NCBI RefSeq assembly: GCF_003696265.1
Contig: NZ_RFFH01000011.1
Coordinates: 1-64,000 of the forward strand
DNA: 64,000 nucleotides
Source: Nocardia stercoris
GTDB lineage: Bacteria; Actinomycetota; Actinomycetes; Mycobacteriales; Mycobacteriaceae
Direction of reading: 5' to 3'
Positions 1-8,260 of the stretch are shown here, piece by piece; position 1 is the stretch's first letter; each line of letters starts with the position of its first letter. A model generated the notes under the pieces. That model saw only the letters and a program-made list of their open reading frames with translations, had not been told where the DNA came from and did no database searches. The position numbers and the translations under genes were made by a program.

Positions 1-2
1 GC

Positions 3-1100
3 AAGATCGGTGACCGGCTCATCGCCTACCTCGACCCCGACGGCACACTCTCCAGCGACACCGACCGCAACCGCCGACGCGGCATCACCATCGGCAAACA
101 AGGCACCGACGGACTCTCCCCGATCTCGGGCCTGATCACCCCGCAACTGCGGGCATTCCTGGATCCGTTGCTGGGCAAATACTCCCGGCCCGGCGTCGCC
201 AACCCCGACGACGCCGCCTCATCATTCACCGACCCCGACACGGTCGACCCCGAAACCTTGCGTGCCGCAGCCGAACGCGACGACCGCACCGCACCCCAGC
301 GCACCCACGACGCCATCCGGGCCCTGCTGGAATGGGGAATCGTCACCGACCGGCTCGGCTCACACCGCGGCCTGCCCGTCACCTGCATCCTCACCATCAA
401 CGTCGAGGACGTGGAGAACGAGACCGGAGTCGCGACCACCGCCACCGGCGGGACCGTCCCGATCAAAGACGCACTGGCACTAGCCGAGCGATCCCGCCCG
501 TTCCTCGCGGTCTTCGACCATAGCGGCCTCCCACTGCATATGGGACGCACCAAACGCCTCGCCTCACCCGCACAACGCTTGGCGTTGACCGCATCCCTAC
601 GCGGCTGCACCCGCCCGGGCTGCGACGCGCCCGCCAGCATGTGCGCGGTCCACCACGTGAGCGAGTGGGCCGACGGCGGCTCGACCGACATCGAGAACCT
701 GGTACTCGCCTGCGATCACTGCCACGCCCGAGTCGATGGCACCGAACAGGGATGGCGGACAGTCACTCTCGGCCCCGAAACTCGCTACCCGGGCCGGGTC
801 GGCTGGATCGCTCCGCCGGCGTGGGATCCCGCCCAGACTCCGAGAGTTAACCACCGCCACCACCCCGACCGACTACTCGCCGAAATCCTGTGCCGCCAAA
901 GGAGTCCGGTCGGCTCGCTCCGTCTCCGGACCCCGGCGGACGGTGGTGCGCCGACTCCATCGATCGCCCCTCCCCCGCGGCCACAGCCGGCGAGGGCACT
1001 TCACCGACACCTGTTCTGCGCCACTCGCTCCGCGACGCCCCGCGGAATGTTGTACCGGGGTGGGGATGACGCGCGAGAGTTCTGTAGCGCCCACAGGTAG
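3..1100 (+). CDS. DUF222 / 13E12-type HNH endonuclease-domain protein, 5' end outside window
   Basis: The reading frame is open from nucleotide 3, so the N-terminal DUF222 portion lies upstream of the window. The C-terminal HNH domain is encoded around 600-770: two CxxC-like pairs (CTRPGC and CDHC) flank the core AVHHVSEWADGGSTD and the stretch IENLVLACDHCH, as in HNH nucleases. Proteins of this family are abundant and multicopy in Nocardia, Mycobacterium (13E12 repeat) and Rhodococcus. They are assumed to be nucleases, but their cellular role is not established. The last 70 or so codons are Pro/Arg-rich and look poorly conserved; the stop at 1098-1100 overlaps the start of the next, degenerate gene. 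Family assignment is firm; function is inference. Confidence 0.85.
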   Translation, partial: KIGDRLIAYLDPDGTLSSDTDRNRRRGITIGKQGTDGLSPISGLITPQLRAFLDPLLGKYSRPGVANPDDAASSFTDPDTVDPETLRAAAERDDRTAPQRTHDAIRALLEWGIVTDRLGSHRGLPVTCILTINVEDVENETGVATTATGGTVPIKDALALAERSRPFLAVFDHSGLPLHMGRTKRLASPAQRLALTASLRGCTRPGCDAPASMCAVHHVSEWADGGSTDIENLVLACDHCHARVDGTEQGWRTVTLGPETRYPGRVGWIAPPAWDPAQTPRVNHRHHPDRLLAEILCRQRSPVGSLRLRTPADGGAPTPSIAPPPRPQPARALHRHLFCATRSATPRGMLYRGGDDAREFCSAHR

Positions 1101-2328
1101 CGATGCGGCCGAGGTCGCGGAGCAGTCACACGAGGTTGGACACCAGCCGCGTGAAGGTGGTGCCGTCGCCGAGGCGGGGGCCGCGGTTTCGCCGGGCGAG
1201 TCGGGTGCGGGTCCGGTGTGGATGCGGCGGCAATGGGTTTGGGTGGCGCTCGGTGTCGTTGCGCTGCCGGGTATTTCCGCCGCCACCGGGTGGTGGGTCT
1301 TCGCGCATCGTAAGTCGCCCGAGCAGGCGGCTCGCGAGCAGTTGCAGCGTGCGCAGCTGGCGCTGGTCAATGCGCCCGGTGAGCACTACATCGGCCGTGT
1401 CGCCGGGCCGGACGGGAAGAACGCGAATATCGACGTGCGGGTGACCGCGGCCGGTGACCTGTCGGGAACCATGGATGTCGGTGGGGGAACACGATTTCTC
1501 TGCTGGAGATCGGCGGCAAGGCCTTCGAGCGTGGGAGCCAGGAAGCCTGGATGGCCGGTGGCGCATCGCCGAATTACGCGGCGCGCCAGGCGAACCGGCA
1601 GGTCAGCGAGCCGAGATTCACGATGGCGGACGCGCTGAATCCGGCGACGCTCGCCCGGAGCCTGGACCCTGAGGCCGACGGTCGCCGGCCGGTTCGGGTC
1701 GGGGAGACCGTCATGTCGACGATCACCGGTCCGCGGCGGTCGTCAGCGGGGCGGTGACGACATATGTCAGCGGAAACCGGGTCGATCGGGTCGCCGAGGC
1801 GGACTTCGATGTTCGGCTCTCCCCGATGAGCGGCGACGAGGTGGCGGCGTTCTATCGAGACCTGCGGCCGGTGGTCGGTGCGCTCGACGACGCCACCGAC
1901 TCCGAGATCGAGGTCGACAGCACCTTCAGCCAGCGGCCCGCGGTGTGCTCGTCGGCGTGCGATGCGATCACGACGGTGAAGGTCACGCCGCACCCGTTCG
2001 TGACGATCACGCTCCCGCCGGGAGCCGTGCCGGTGCAGCCGGACGCCTTCGTCTCGTACACGCAGGACGGCCTGGCCGAGCCCGTGCACGAGTGTTCCGG
2101 TGTGGCGCAGTCGGCGGTGCCGGCAGCACGGATGTGGATTGCCGGTTCGTCACCGGACCGGGTCCGGATCTGCGTGTTCGGACGAATCTGCGGCCGGTGC
2201 TGGGCCGGGCCCGCGCGGATGTGTTGGTGGCGGCCGTCGACTCCGGTCTCGCCCGGAGCGGCGCTGCGCTCAGGTGCCCGGTGCGGTGGGTCGACGGGTC
2301 TGCGGTCGGGATCGGGCACGGCTGTTGA
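1066..2328 (+). pseudogene. membrane-anchored exported protein, broken by at least three frameshifts
   Basis: No single frame is open, but protein-like sequence runs through three frames in turn. Frame A from ATG 1066 gives a cytosolic head, one membrane segment (WVALGVVALPGISAATGWWV) and an exported stretch ending DLSGTMDVGG. Near 1486 it passes to a frame reading ISLLEIGGKAFERGSQEAWM. Near 1710 it passes to a frame reading VSGAVTTYVSGNRVDRV and on to EPVHECSG. Near 2100 it passes to a frame reading TDVDCRFVTGPGPDLRVRTN. Each shift is one or two bases and the joined product makes sense as one secreted-domain protein with paired cysteines. I do not recognise the family; the pattern (TM anchor, 'GEHYIGRVAGPDG') resembles Nocardia exported lipid-binding-type proteins. 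Either a true pseudogene or several sequencing indels. Confidence 0.6.
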
Positions 2329-2360
2329 GCTGGCGAGTCCCATTGAGCTGGCCAGTCCCA
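2325..2360 (+). repeat. two tandem 18-bp units at the end of the broken gene
   Basis: Units 2325-2342 and 2343-2360 differ at one base. The 18-bp period keeps frame and in one frame encodes ELASPI-ELASPT. The in-frame period hints that this stretch was once translated, perhaps as the C-terminus of the frameshifted gene. Confidence 0.7.
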
Positions 2361-2464
2361 CTGATCGGGCGAATGACCAGCTAATTGTCCGTTCCGGCCG
2401 CACCGGCCCATCGGCGACGGTATTCATGTTCGGTGAGCTGCTGAGCTGATCGGAGATTCGGATA

Positions 2465-4720
2465 ATGGAACGCGCTGCCGTGACGAACCGGCGGACTGTC
2501 CTGGGCGGGATGCTGGCGGCCGGGCTGGCCGGGGTGACCGGAATGCCCGACGGGATGGCGGAGGCCCTGCGACAGCCTCGGGAGCAGGGCAGCCTCTCCC
2601 AGGTCGAGCATGTGGTCGTGCTGATGCAGGAGAACCGCTCGTTCGACCACTACTACGGCACCATGGCCGGAGTGCGCGGTTTCGGGGACCGGCGCGCGCT
2701 GCGGCTGCCGCCGGGCGGATCGAACGCGGTGTTGCAGGCGGTCACCGACGGTATGAGCACCGGAGGCGTCGGCGCCGACCTGGGCAGCGGATCCGCGGGG
2801 ACCGGTTCGGCCGGTGGCAGCGCCACCGGATCGGGCACGGGCAGCGCCGGCAGTTCGGCGACCGGCAGCGGGGCCGGCGGGCCGAGCCGGAATGTGTTCC
2901 ATCAGCCGGACGCGTTCAGCAGCACCGGTTTCCTGCTGCCCTGGCACGTGGACACCCTGCAGGTCGACGGCCAGGACCTGGGCGATCTGCCACACGACTG
3001 GAACACCACCCACGTCGCCTGGAACGGTGGCGCCTACAACTCCTGGCTCGCCGCCAAATCCAAGATGTCGATGGGCTATCTGACGGCGACCGACATCCCG
3101 TTCCATCGGGCGCTGGCCTCCGCGTTCACCGTGTGCGACCACTACTTCAGTTCCATCCAGGGCCCGACCACACCGAACCGGCTCTACCACTGGACCGGAA
3201 CCATCGACCCGGCCGGCGCCGCGGGCGGCCCGGCGACCAGCAACCCGGCCGACTACAAGCCCGTCTACAACTGGACCACCTACCCGGAACGCCTGCAGCA
3301 GGCCGGCGTCAGCTGGCAGGTGTACTCGAACAACCAGAGCGGCGGCGACTTCCTCGGCGACTACGGCGACAACCCGCTGTGGCTGTTCCAGGCCTATCAC
3401 GACGCGTTCAATTCCACGGATCCGGCGGTGAAGCAGCTGGCCGACCGCGCCAACCTCACCGGCACCGGGATGACACCGGCCCCGGCGGGAGTGACCGGCA
3501 CCGACGTCGACTACGTGCTGGCCCAGTTCATCGGCGACTGCGCCGCGAACACGCTGCCGCAGGTGTCGTGGGTGGTCGCGCCCTACGGCTACTCCGAGCA
3601 TCCGGCGGCACGGCCCGCCGACGGCGCCGCCTATGTGCAGCGAGTACTGAAAGCGTTGTGGGACAACCCGAAACTGTGGGCGTCGACGATCCTGCTGATC
3701 AACTACGACGAGAACGACGGCTTCTTCGACCACCTGGTGCCGCCCACCGCGCCGCCGGGCACACCGGGCGAGATCCTCAACGGCTCGGCCCTGGCCGGGA
3801 TGCTCAATTCCGGTTCGAGCGCGACGGGTTCGGCCGCGGCGGCGTCGCTGGTGGACGCGGCGGGTCAGCTGCTGTCCGGGCCGATGCCGATCGGGCTGGG
3901 CCCCCGCGTGCCGATGACGGTGATCTCGCCGTGGAGCCGCGGCGGGTGGGTCAATTCCCAAGTGTTCGACCATACTTCGGTGCTGCGGTTCCTCGAACAG
4001 TGGACCGGGGTGGCGGAGCCGAATATCTCGCCGTGGCGACGCGCGGTGTGCGGCGACCTGACCAGCTGCTTCGACTTCGGATCGAGCGACACCACCATTC
4101 CGCTGCTCCCGGACGCGAATTCGCTGCGCGCCCAAGCGGCCGGGGACGCGGCCAAGCCGAAGCCGGCGCCGCCCGCGCCCGGCACCCAGCAGCCCCCGGT
4201 GCAGGAACCCGGCACCGCCAAGGCCCGCCCGCTGCCGTACCAGCCCACGGCCTGGGTCGAGACCGCGACCGGTTCCACGACAGTGCGTTTCGGCAATCAG
4301 GGCAACGCCGCGATGTCGTTCCAGACCTACGCCTACCACGCGAACGAGATCCGCCAGACGCTGGTGCTGCCGGGCGCGACCGGGCAGGAGCAGTTCAGCG
4401 CGGGCGGGCCCTACGATGTCGCGGTGCACGGGCCCAACGGCTTCCTCGTCGAGGCGGCCGGTGCGGCCGGCGAGGGGCCGGCGGTATCGGCGGCCGTCAC
4501 CGGGACGACGCAGCCGGCGTTCGTGGTCACCGTGCAGGGTTCGGTCCCGGTGACGGTGTCGGGTGGGACGGCGGGTCCGGTCTCGGGCAACCAACAGCAG
4601 ATCACCGCCACCGCCGACAACGGCTGGTACGACCTGACACTCACGCTGCCCGGCAGCGCGGGGTGGATCCGGCACTTCGCCGGGCACCTGGAGAACGGGC
4701 TGCCGAGCGTCACCGGCTGA
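2465..4720 (+). CDS. plcA: phosphocholine-type phospholipase C, Tat-exported
   Basis: 751 residues. The N-terminus TNRRTVLGG followed by a hydrophobic run is a twin-arginine signal, so the enzyme is exported folded. The catalytic phosphoesterase domain carries the family motif MQENRSFDHYYG at residues 54-65 and NYDENDGFFDH near 413, the metal/phosphate ligands of the acid-phosphatase-like fold. The region from about residue 592 to the end has two beta-rich C-terminal DUF756-type domains, as in Pseudomonas PlcH/PlcN and mycobacterial PlcA-D. It hydrolyses phosphatidylcholine or sphingomyelin to diacylglycerol/ceramide plus phosphocholine. Oddity: a Gly/Ser/Thr-rich insert at residues 100-141 and a second small one near 450. 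GGAG at 2452-2455 supports the ATG. It sits alone and ends at a strong bidirectional terminator. Substrate preference cannot be read from sequence. Confidence 0.93.
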   Translation: MERAAVTNRRTVLGGMLAAGLAGVTGMPDGMAEALRQPREQGSLSQVEHVVVLMQENRSFDHYYGTMAGVRGFGDRRALRLPPGGSNAVLQAVTDGMSTGGVGADLGSGSAGTGSAGGSATGSGTGSAGSSATGSGAGGPSRNVFHQPDAFSSTGFLLPWHVDTLQVDGQDLGDLPHDWNTTHVAWNGGAYNSWLAAKSKMSMGYLTATDIPFHRALASAFTVCDHYFSSIQGPTTPNRLYHWTGTIDPAGAAGGPATSNPADYKPVYNWTTYPERLQQAGVSWQVYSNNQSGGDFLGDYGDNPLWLFQAYHDAFNSTDPAVKQLADRANLTGTGMTPAPAGVTGTDVDYVLAQFIGDCAANTLPQVSWVVAPYGYSEHPAARPADGAAYVQRVLKALWDNPKLWASTILLINYDENDGFFDHLVPPTAPPGTPGEILNGSALAGMLNSGSSATGSAAAASLVDAAGQLLSGPMPIGLGPRVPMTVISPWSRGGWVNSQVFDHTSVLRFLEQWTGVAEPNISPWRRAVCGDLTSCFDFGSSDTTIPLLPDANSLRAQAAGDAAKPKPAPPAPGTQQPPVQEPGTAKARPLPYQPTAWVETATGSTTVRFGNQGNAAMSFQTYAYHANEIRQTLVLPGATGQEQFSAGGPYDVAVHGPNGFLVEAAGAAGEGPAVSAAVTGTTQPAFVVTVQGSVPVTVSGGTAGPVSGNQQQITATADNGWYDLTLTLPGSAGWIRHFAGHLENGLPSVTG

Positions 4721-4726
4721 GGGTCG

Positions 4727-4757
4727 GGCGGCTCGGGTAGGCGCTACCCGAGCCGCC
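4727..4757. terminator. bidirectional hairpin between plc and the convergent gene
   Basis: Perfect 14-bp stem (4727-4740 with 4744-4757), loop GCG, placed exactly between two converging stop codons. No long U-run, as usual in actinobacteria. Confidence 0.85.
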
Positions 4758-4761
4758 GGCG

Positions 4762-5682
4762 TCATCCGTGCAGTGGTCCCGGCTCCGGATCCGATGGCAT
4801 CGGCACGATCTGGGCTTCGTGGTGCAACCGCAGGGTCGGGCACCGGGCGGGCCCGACCAGCCGCCACATGCCGTAGCCGAGGTAGTGCCGGTTCAGGCCG
4901 GGCAGGAAGGCCCGATCGACGACGTCGTAGTCGCCCTCGATCACGATCTCGGGCGGAAACGGGCCGCCCGGCTCGAACGGCTCGGGGTAGGTCGAGCGAT
5001 ATCCCTCGGTGGGCTGGTCGCCCGAGGGCAGCGCGCGGCCCAGCACCGCACCGCCGGTGCGCGGCCGGAACATCACCGCGACCGGATGCCGCAGCAGCGG
5101 GCCGTGGTGTTCGAGCCGGCGGCGCAGGATCTGGATTCGTTGCGGGACATAGAGAAAATCGGTCCACTCGACCTGGTCCCCCGACCCGGGCACACGCCAT
5201 TCGGTGTACGGGTCGATGCGGTGGTCGAGGTAGTGCGTCACCAGGGCCGCGATCCGCGCCGCCGAATCGAGCAGTCCGGGTAGCTGTTCGGCCACCACAC
5301 GCACCCCGGCGCCGATATCGACGTGAGTTTCCTTGTGCGCGAAGCCTTCCGGCGTGTGATCAGCCGAATCGCCCCGCACGAGAATCGCGTCCGCCGCCTG
5401 CTGCAGCGCCCGAACGCGCTCGTCCACGTCGAACAGGCACTCCGGCCGATGATCGTGCTTCTGCTTGCGCCGGAAGTGCGCCCGGTGCACGCCCTGGGTC
5501 TCGGTGCGATACGACGGCACCGCCACCACGGGTATGTCGCAGTACCGGCAGATCAGCTCGTTCCGGGGCCACCGCTCGTGCGCCTCGTCGATGTCCTCGG
5601 CCCGGACGACGACCGGCGGGTCGTAGTCGAGGCGGGCCTCCAGCATCGACACCGCCGAACGGTGTTCCGTCACCTCTCCCAC
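4762..5682 (-). CDS. unknown protein with CoiA-like zinc-binding motif
   Basis: 306 residues, soluble, no signal peptide. Residues about 45-85 contain ICRYC, then VHRAHF, HDH and PEC: a CxxC...HxxHF...HxH...C arrangement like the N-terminal zinc-binding part of competence protein CoiA-like proteins. The rest, including a repeated Pro/Gly/Arg-rich C-terminal half with YRSTYPEPFEPGG, matches nothing I recognise and shows no obvious nuclease motif. The GTG at 5682 has no ribosome site; a GTG at 5673 is preceded by GGGAGAG but with almost no spacing, so the start is uncertain. It is transcribed alone, toward the plc terminator. Function unknown. Confidence 0.6.
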   Translation of the reverse strand: MGEVTEHRSAVSMLEARLDYDPPVVVRAEDIDEAHERWPRNELICRYCDIPVVAVPSYRTETQGVHRAHFRRKQKHDHRPECLFDVDERVRALQQAADAILVRGDSADHTPEGFAHKETHVDIGAGVRVVAEQLPGLLDSAARIAALVTHYLDHRIDPYTEWRVPGSGDQVEWTDFLYVPQRIQILRRRLEHHGPLLRHPVAVMFRPRTGGAVLGRALPSGDQPTEGYRSTYPEPFEPGGPFPPEIVIEGDYDVVDRAFLPGLNRHYLGYGMWRLVGPARCPTLRLHHEAQIVPMPSDPEPGPLHG

Positions 5683-5778
5683 ACGCCAACTATGCCCGCC
5701 GCGATCGGCGCGGGGAGCCCGATCGACCGGATCAATCAGACAATTCGGTACGGCCGCAACGATTTCCAGCCGTTCCGG

Positions 5779-6471
5779 TCACACTCGCTGGAGCAGGCGC
5801 AGCGAACCGGTGACCGACAGTTCGCGGAAGTCGCCGGAATCCAGTGCACGACAATAGATGTGGTAGGGAGCCTGACCACCGTCGGCGGGGTCGGGAAAGA
5901 CGTCGTGGATGGCGAGGATGCCACCCGATTCGACCCAGTGCGCCCAGTTGTCGTAGTCGCGCTGGGCGGCCAGCTCGGTGTGGCCGCCGTCGATGAACAG
6001 CAGTCGCAGTGGCGTACGCCAGATCCGGGCTACGGTGGCGGAGGCGCCGACGATCCCGACGACGGTGTCGGCGAGGCCGGCGCGCACGATATTGCGACGG
6101 AAGGTGGTCACAGTGTCGAAGGCGCCGGTCACCGGGTCGACCAGGGACGTGTCGTGGTACTCCCAGCCGGGCTGGTGCTCCTCCGAGCCGCTGTGGTGGT
6201 CGACGGTGAACACCGTGGCACCGGTCTCGCGGGCGGCGGCACCGAGGTAGATGGCGGATTTGCCACAGTAGGTGCCGATTTCGAGCACGGTTCCCGCACC
6301 GGCGTGGGCGCGGACGGCCTCGTAGAGGGCACGACCTTCCTCGGGCGGCATGAAGCCGGTGACCTGCTCGGCCAGCGCGAGCAGATCCGCACCGGACGCG
6401 TCGCCGGCCGGACGCAGGCCGACGGCGTTGTCCCGGTTCGGCTGTGCCGTCTTGTCGTCTACCCGCTCCAT
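5779..6471 (-). CDS. class I SAM-dependent methyltransferase (Methyltransf_24-like)
   Basis: 230 residues. Motif I is VLEIGTYCG at residues 62-70 with a following alpha-helical KSAIYLG; an acidic residue ends beta-2 (VFTVDHH), and LLFIDGGHT at 158-166 is the motif typical of the caffeoyl-CoA/catechol O-methyltransferase-like group, whose metal and substrate ligands lie there. Cytosolic. Substrate cannot be told. It lies just downstream of the mce operon on the same strand, 55 bp beyond the Mce-associated gene, but has its own -10 element 6 nt before the ATG and a palindrome over the -35 region, so it is probably separately regulated. Confidence 0.85.
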   Translation of the reverse strand: MERVDDKTAQPNRDNAVGLRPAGDASGADLLALAEQVTGFMPPEEGRALYEAVRAHAGAGTVLEIGTYCGKSAIYLGAAARETGATVFTVDHHSGSEEHQPGWEYHDTSLVDPVTGAFDTVTTFRRNIVRAGLADTVVGIVGASATVARIWRTPLRLLFIDGGHTELAAQRDYDNWAHWVESGGILAIHDVFPDPADGGQAPYHIYCRALDSGDFRELSVTGSLRLLQRV

Positions 6472-6477
6472 GCGGCC

Positions 6478-6483
6478 ACGCTA
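6478..6483 (-). promoter_or_regulatory. -10 element TAGCGT of the methyltransferase, leaderless
   Basis: TAGCGT read on the minus strand, six bases before ATG 6471, predicting transcription from at or next to the A of ATG. No Shine-Dalgarno is present. Confidence 0.6.
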
Positions 6484-6504
6484 ACACACGGTTTGGAATA
6501 CAGT

Positions 6505-6520
6505 CCGGACAACTGTCCGG
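6505..6520. promoter_or_regulatory. 16-bp perfect palindrome CCGGACA-AC-TGTCCGG, likely repressor operator
   Basis: Seven-base arms around a 2-bp centre, placed at and just upstream of the expected -35 of the methyltransferase promoter. The loop is too short for a terminator. Identical or near-identical half-sites (CCGGACA, TGTCCAG) occur upstream of yrbEA at 15373-15400, so one TetR-like regulator may control both ends of this lipid-import locus. That link is inference. Confidence 0.65.
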
Positions 6521-6526
6521 GCTACA

Positions 6527-7291
6527 CTATTTGCCGGGCAGCGTGTTCTGCAGCCCACCCACGTCGGTGATCTTCCAGCCCGAATTGCGGTCGATCGTCA
6601 GCGAATACGTCACCGTGGTGCGGGCGCCGTCCGGGGTCTGGGCGCTCGTCGAGGTGACGTCGAGATAGGCATTCACCTTGTAGACGCCGGCGGACTCCGA
6701 GGTGACCGTGGCCGACAGCGGGGACGCCTTGGACGTCCACTGCAATGGCACCAGGATCTGCTCCAGCTGCGGGCCGGTGGCGTCGAACTTCGCCGACAGC
6801 TGCGGAGTCGTACCGGCCTTCAACCGCTCGGACCAGGACTTCACGTCGTGGTAGTCGATGGTCGAGGCGCCCAGCGCGTAGTCGGTGGCGACCCGCTCGG
6901 CGTGCCGATCGTCGGCCGCACGCGAATCACGGTCGGACAGTTCGGATTCGGCCGCGAAGTACAGCCACGCGAACACGGCCGCCACGACCAGCAGGATCGC
7001 CACGGCGGCGGCGGTGAGCACGGTGGACAGGCGGATCTGGATACTGCGGGGCTGCGGATCGCGTACACCACGAGCGGGCCGGGCAGTAGGGGCATCGGCG
7101 CGGGATTCTCGTTCCACCGCACCCTGATCGGACGCGGCTTGCTCGGCATCCGCGACGGGATCGGACTCACTCTCGTTGCGCGGCAAGCCCTCCGGCTCGG
7201 CGGGGCTACCGCCTTCCGTAGCGGGCTCGGTCTCGACGCCTTCCGCGTCCGACTCGGTGCCGCTGATACCTGGTGTCGCTATGGTTCCCAT
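6527..7291 (-). CDS. Mce-associated membrane protein
   Basis: 254 residues. An acidic, Glu/Ser/Pro-rich cytosolic head (1-80) precedes one transmembrane helix at about 90-113 (VLTAAAVAILLVVAAVFAWLYF), followed by an external domain starting ESELSDRDSRA that carries the usual Mas signature (YALGASTIDYHDVKSW, then a beta-rich NTF2-like fold ending SGWKITDVGG). Proteins of this kind are encoded at the 3' end of mce operons and stabilise the Mce complex (OrfB/LucA-like role in mycobacteria). It is last gene of the operon, 12 bp after mceF. Only one such gene is present here, while many mce operons have two or more. Confidence 0.85.
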   Translation of the reverse strand: MGTIATPGISGTESDAEGVETEPATEGGSPAEPEGLPRNESESDPVADAEQAASDQGAVERESRADAPTARPARGVRDPQPRSIQIRLSTVLTAAAVAILLVVAAVFAWLYFAAESELSDRDSRAADDRHAERVATDYALGASTIDYHDVKSWSERLKAGTTPQLSAKFDATGPQLEQILVPLQWTSKASPLSATVTSESAGVYKVNAYLDVTSTSAQTPDGARTTVTYSLTIDRNSGWKITDVGGLQNTLPGK

Positions 7292-7303
7292 CTTCTGTCC
7301 TAC

Positions 7304-8260
7304 CTACTTCAGGGCGATGTGGACATGCACGGTGCCGTCCGGGTCGACGGTCTGCAGTGCCTGCTTGAGCAGAGTGCCGATATCGAGAGCGGGCGCCGAA
7401 TGCTCGGCGTCGGCGATCGCGGGTGCGATCGCGGGAGTCACCGGGACGGCGTCGGGTCCCAGCTGCCGCACCAGGTCGGTGAGTTTCGTCAGGAACGGGA
7501 CCAGGCCGTCACCGGTGAAATAGCCCTCCACCGGCCGGCTCTCGACGAGCGTCGCACCGCCCTCGACGATCTGACTGAGGGTGGCGCCGAAGTAACCGAA
7601 GGGCGGGCCGGCGGTGGTGAGCGCGGGGCCCAGCCAGTCCATGTTCGCGCCCATTGCCTGCAGGTCGGCGAACAATCGGCGGAGCTCGGGGGTCCGGCTC
7701 AGCAGGGTGGCGGCCAGCAGCGAGGTCGAGCGCTGCAGGGTCTGCACCGCCGCGTCGGTGCCGGAGAGCGCGTGATCGAAGGTGCTCACCAGCGCGGCGA
7801 CCGTCTCTGGGTGGACCTGTTCCAGCAGTTCGACCACCTTCGCGGACAGCGCCGTGATCGTCATCGGCATTCGGATCCGGTTCGTCGAAATCGTCTGTCC
7901 GTCACGGAGGTACGGCCCGTCGGCGGATTCCGGCGCGAATTCCACGTACGGTTCCCCGAGCGCCGACAGCTGCTCGACCCGCACCGCGCTCGACAGCGGA
8001 ATGTGGTACCGGTCGTCGATCCGCAGCCGGACCAGGGCGCCGGACGCCTGCTTGCTGACCGATTCGATCCGCCCGACCTGTACCCCGACCAACAGCACCG
8101 GCGAATTCACGGCCAGCCCGCCCGAATTGTCCAGGCGCATATCGGCGGTGAGGTACGAGCGCCGCGGATCCAGGTGCAGCACACCGACCGACATGTAGCC
8201 GATCCCCACCACCAATACCGTCGCGATCGCCGAAAGAGACACGGCCCCACGCAGATTCAT
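7304..8260 (-). CDS. mceF: Mce family protein, sixth subunit (MceF)
   Basis: 318 residues. Single N-terminal membrane helix (about 8-28), then the MlaD/MCE domain: NSPVLLVGVQVGRIESV is the conserved MCE core, followed by DDRYHIPLSSAVRVEQLSALG. The long C-terminal part is helical and forms part of the periplasm-spanning shuttle of the hexameric Mce1-type lipid importer. Its ATG overlaps the stop of mceE by four bases (ATGA), so translation is coupled. Assigned as F by position and by absence of a lipobox. Confidence 0.9.
   Translation of the reverse strand: MNLRGAVSLSAIATVLVVGIGYMSVGVLHLDPRRSYLTADMRLDNSGGLAVNSPVLLVGVQVGRIESVSKQASGALVRLRIDDRYHIPLSSAVRVEQLSALGEPYVEFAPESADGPYLRDGQTISTNRIRMPMTITALSAKVVELLEQVHPETVAALVSTFDHALSGTDAAVQTLQRSTSLLAATLLSRTPELRRLFADLQAMGANMDWLGPALTTAGPPFGYFGATLSQIVEGGATLVESRPVEGYFTGDGLVPFLTKLTDLVRQLGPDAVPVTPAIAPAIADAEHSAPALDIGTLLKQALQTVDPDGTVHVHIALK

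Noticed and set aside
2381..5200. 939-codon open frame on the minus strand
   Set aside because: It runs antisense through the phospholipase gene, is Arg/Gly/Ala-rich without family motifs, and exists only because high third-position GC leaves the opposite frame open.
6505..6520. terminator of the mce operon
   Set aside because: The 2-base centre cannot form a hairpin loop without losing pairs, and position over a -35 fits an operator better.
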